Shown: in pieces, positions 13,608 to 14,648 of the stretch | Position numbering within the stretch: the first letter of the stretch is position 1 | Layout: the number at the start of each line of letters is the position of its first letter | NCBI GenBank assembly: GCA_964605915.1 | Contig: CAZSET010000093.1 | Location: forward strand, 1 to 14,648 | Source: DAOVRD01 sp964605915 | GTDB lineage: Bacteria > Planctomycetota > Brocadiia > SM23-32 | Direction of reading: 5' to 3' | Length of the DNA: 14,648 nucleotides | The notes under the pieces: model-generated | What the model was told of the DNA's origin: nothing | Seen by the model: only the letters and a program-made list of their open reading frames with translations | Database searches by the model: none | Made by a program: the position numbers and the translations under genes

Positions 13608-14648
13608 ATGGCCGACCAGGAAAACCGACGTTTCGACACGATTGCGGTGCACGGCGGGCACGAGCCCGACGCGGCCACGCACTCGCGAGCCGTGCCGATC
13701 TATCAGACCACCTCTTACCTGTTCGAAGACACGGAGCACGCTGCCCGGCTGTTCGCCCTCGAGGAGCCGGGCTACATCTACACGCGCATCATGAATCCCA
13801 CGACGGACGTGCTCGAGAAGCGCGTGGCAATGCTGGAAGGCGGCGGCGGCGGGCTGGCCTTCGCCAGCGGCATGGCGGCGATATCGGCCGGCTGCCTCAC
13901 GCTGCTCGGCTCCGGCGACCACATCGTGTCCTCCAGCGGCCTCTACGGAGGGACCTACACCCTGTTCAGCCAGACCTTCCCCAGGAAGCTCGGCATCGAA
14001 GTGACCTTCACGGACAGCGACGAGCCGGCCGAGTTCGAGGCCGCCATCACCGAGCGAACCAGGCTCCTCTACCTGGAGACCATCGGCAATCCGCGCCTGA
14101 CCGTGCCGGACTTCGAGGCGCTGGCCAAGCTGGCGCACGACCGCGGCATACCCGTCATGGTGGACAACACTGTGGCCACGCCCTGGCTGTGCAGGCCCAT
14201 CGAGCACGGGGCCGACATCGTGGTGCACTCCTTGACGAAGTACCTGGACGGCCACGGCAACAGCATCGGCGGCCTGCTGGTGGACGGAGGCCGGTTCGAC
14301 TGGGCCGCGAGCGGCCGGTTCCCCGAGATGGTGGAGCCGGACCCCAGCTACCACGGCATCCGGTACGTGGAGCGGTTCGGCGAGCAGGCATACGTCGTGA
14401 AGGCGCGCGTGCAGATCCTGCGCGACCTGGGCGGCTGCATCAGCCCGATGAACGCTTTCCTGGTCCTCCAGGGCATCGAGACGCTGCCGCTCAGGATGAA
14501 GAGGCACTGCGAGAACGCGGAGGCCGTGGTAGAGTTCCTGCAGGGACATCCCAGGGTCACGTGGGTGACCTACCCCGGCCTGCCCGAGCACCCCACGCAC
14601 GAGCTGGCCGCCCGATACCTGTCCGGCGGATTCGGGGCCATGGTGGGA
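13608..14648 (+). CDS. metY: O-acetylhomoserine (thiol)-lyase / cystathionine-synthase-family PLP enzyme, 3' end beyond window
   Basis: The first 347 codons of a Cys/Met-metabolism PLP enzyme are present, and the frame is still open at the window end; family members have about 390-430 residues. Motifs include TIAVHGG near the N-terminus, YTRIMNPT (Y58, R60, cofactor phosphate), SGLYGGTY, MVDNT (D186, pyridine nitrogen) and SLTKYLDGHGNSIGG, with K211 as the Schiff-base lysine. The GHGNSIGG context and the long insertion after it (FPEMVEPDPSYHG) point to O-acetylhomoserine sulfhydrylase rather than cystathionine gamma-synthase. That enzyme makes homocysteine, or cysteine from O-acetylserine, in the cytosol. 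The start ATG 13608-13610 has AAGGAG seven bases upstream and a promoter 48 bases before it. It is divergent from DUF58, across the repeat nest. Confidence 0.88.
   Translation, partial: MADQENRRFDTIAVHGGHEPDAATHSRAVPIYQTTSYLFEDTEHAARLFALEEPGYIYTRIMNPTTDVLEKRVAMLEGGGGGLAFASGMAAISAGCLTLLGSGDHIVSSSGLYGGTYTLFSQTFPRKLGIEVTFTDSDEPAEFEAAITERTRLLYLETIGNPRLTVPDFEALAKLAHDRGIPVMVDNTVATPWLCRPIEHGADIVVHSLTKYLDGHGNSIGGLLVDGGRFDWAASGRFPEMVEPDPSYHGIRYVERFGEQAYVVKARVQILRDLGGCISPMNAFLVLQGIETLPLRMKRHCENAEAVVEFLQGHPRVTWVTYPGLPEHPTHELAARYLSGGFGAMVG

Overview
This is a GC-rich, gene-dense bacterial window with two assembly gaps: 10 Ns at 7471-7480 and 100 Ns at 13395-13494. It reads as accessory and housekeeping chromosome from an uncultured-type genome. 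A Planctomycetota or similar (PVC / Hydrogenedentota-like) host fits the gene mix: a stand-alone AICAR transformylase, a LarA homologue, a DUF58 + BatA-type VWA pair, a DUF362 ferredoxin protein, and several REP-like intergenic palindromes. This placement is inference. No rRNA, tRNA or taxon-diagnostic marker is present to settle it.

Left part (1-4618), all on the minus strand and transcribed right to left: larA-family racemase, stand-alone AICAR formyltransferase (purH transformylase domain), a polymerase-beta-type nucleotidyltransferase, and a C-terminally truncated EPSP synthase (aroA). The aroA reading frame ends at 168. Directly beyond it lies a 93-bp segment bounded by a perfect 11-bp inverted repeat and flanked by TTC on both sides, which looks like a small non-autonomous element. 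Candidate promoters and a REP-like hairpin lie between the genes.

Middle part (4619-9807): mreC (plus) and secA (minus) converge across a perfect 20-bp palindrome. secA is interrupted only by the 10-N placeholder; reading-frame arithmetic suggests the true missing length is about 14 nt and the gene is intact. A DUF362 / two-[4Fe-4S] protein is divergent from secA, with a consensus -10 box for secA in between.

Right part (9788-14648): a DUF58 protein and a BatA-type membrane VWA protein form a minus-strand pair. It resembles the MoxR-DUF58-Bat cluster, but no MoxR ATPase is visible. The leader between the two genes is almost entirely a 7-bp tandem repeat of about 10.5 units running to within 8 nt of the BatA-like start codon. 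Upstream of DUF58, 12961-13607 is a gene-free repeat nest: a 96-bp direct repeat at 222-bp spacing, a nested inverted repeat, and the 100-N gap, which falls exactly inside the second repeat copy. An O-acetylhomoserine/cystathionine-type PLP enzyme (metY-like) starts at 13608 behind a good sigma70-type promoter and runs off the window.

No clearly new multi-gene system is visible. The most worthwhile leads are the heptamer-repeat leader of the BatA-like gene, the gap-spanning direct repeat, and the truncated aroA with its adjacent inverted-repeat element.
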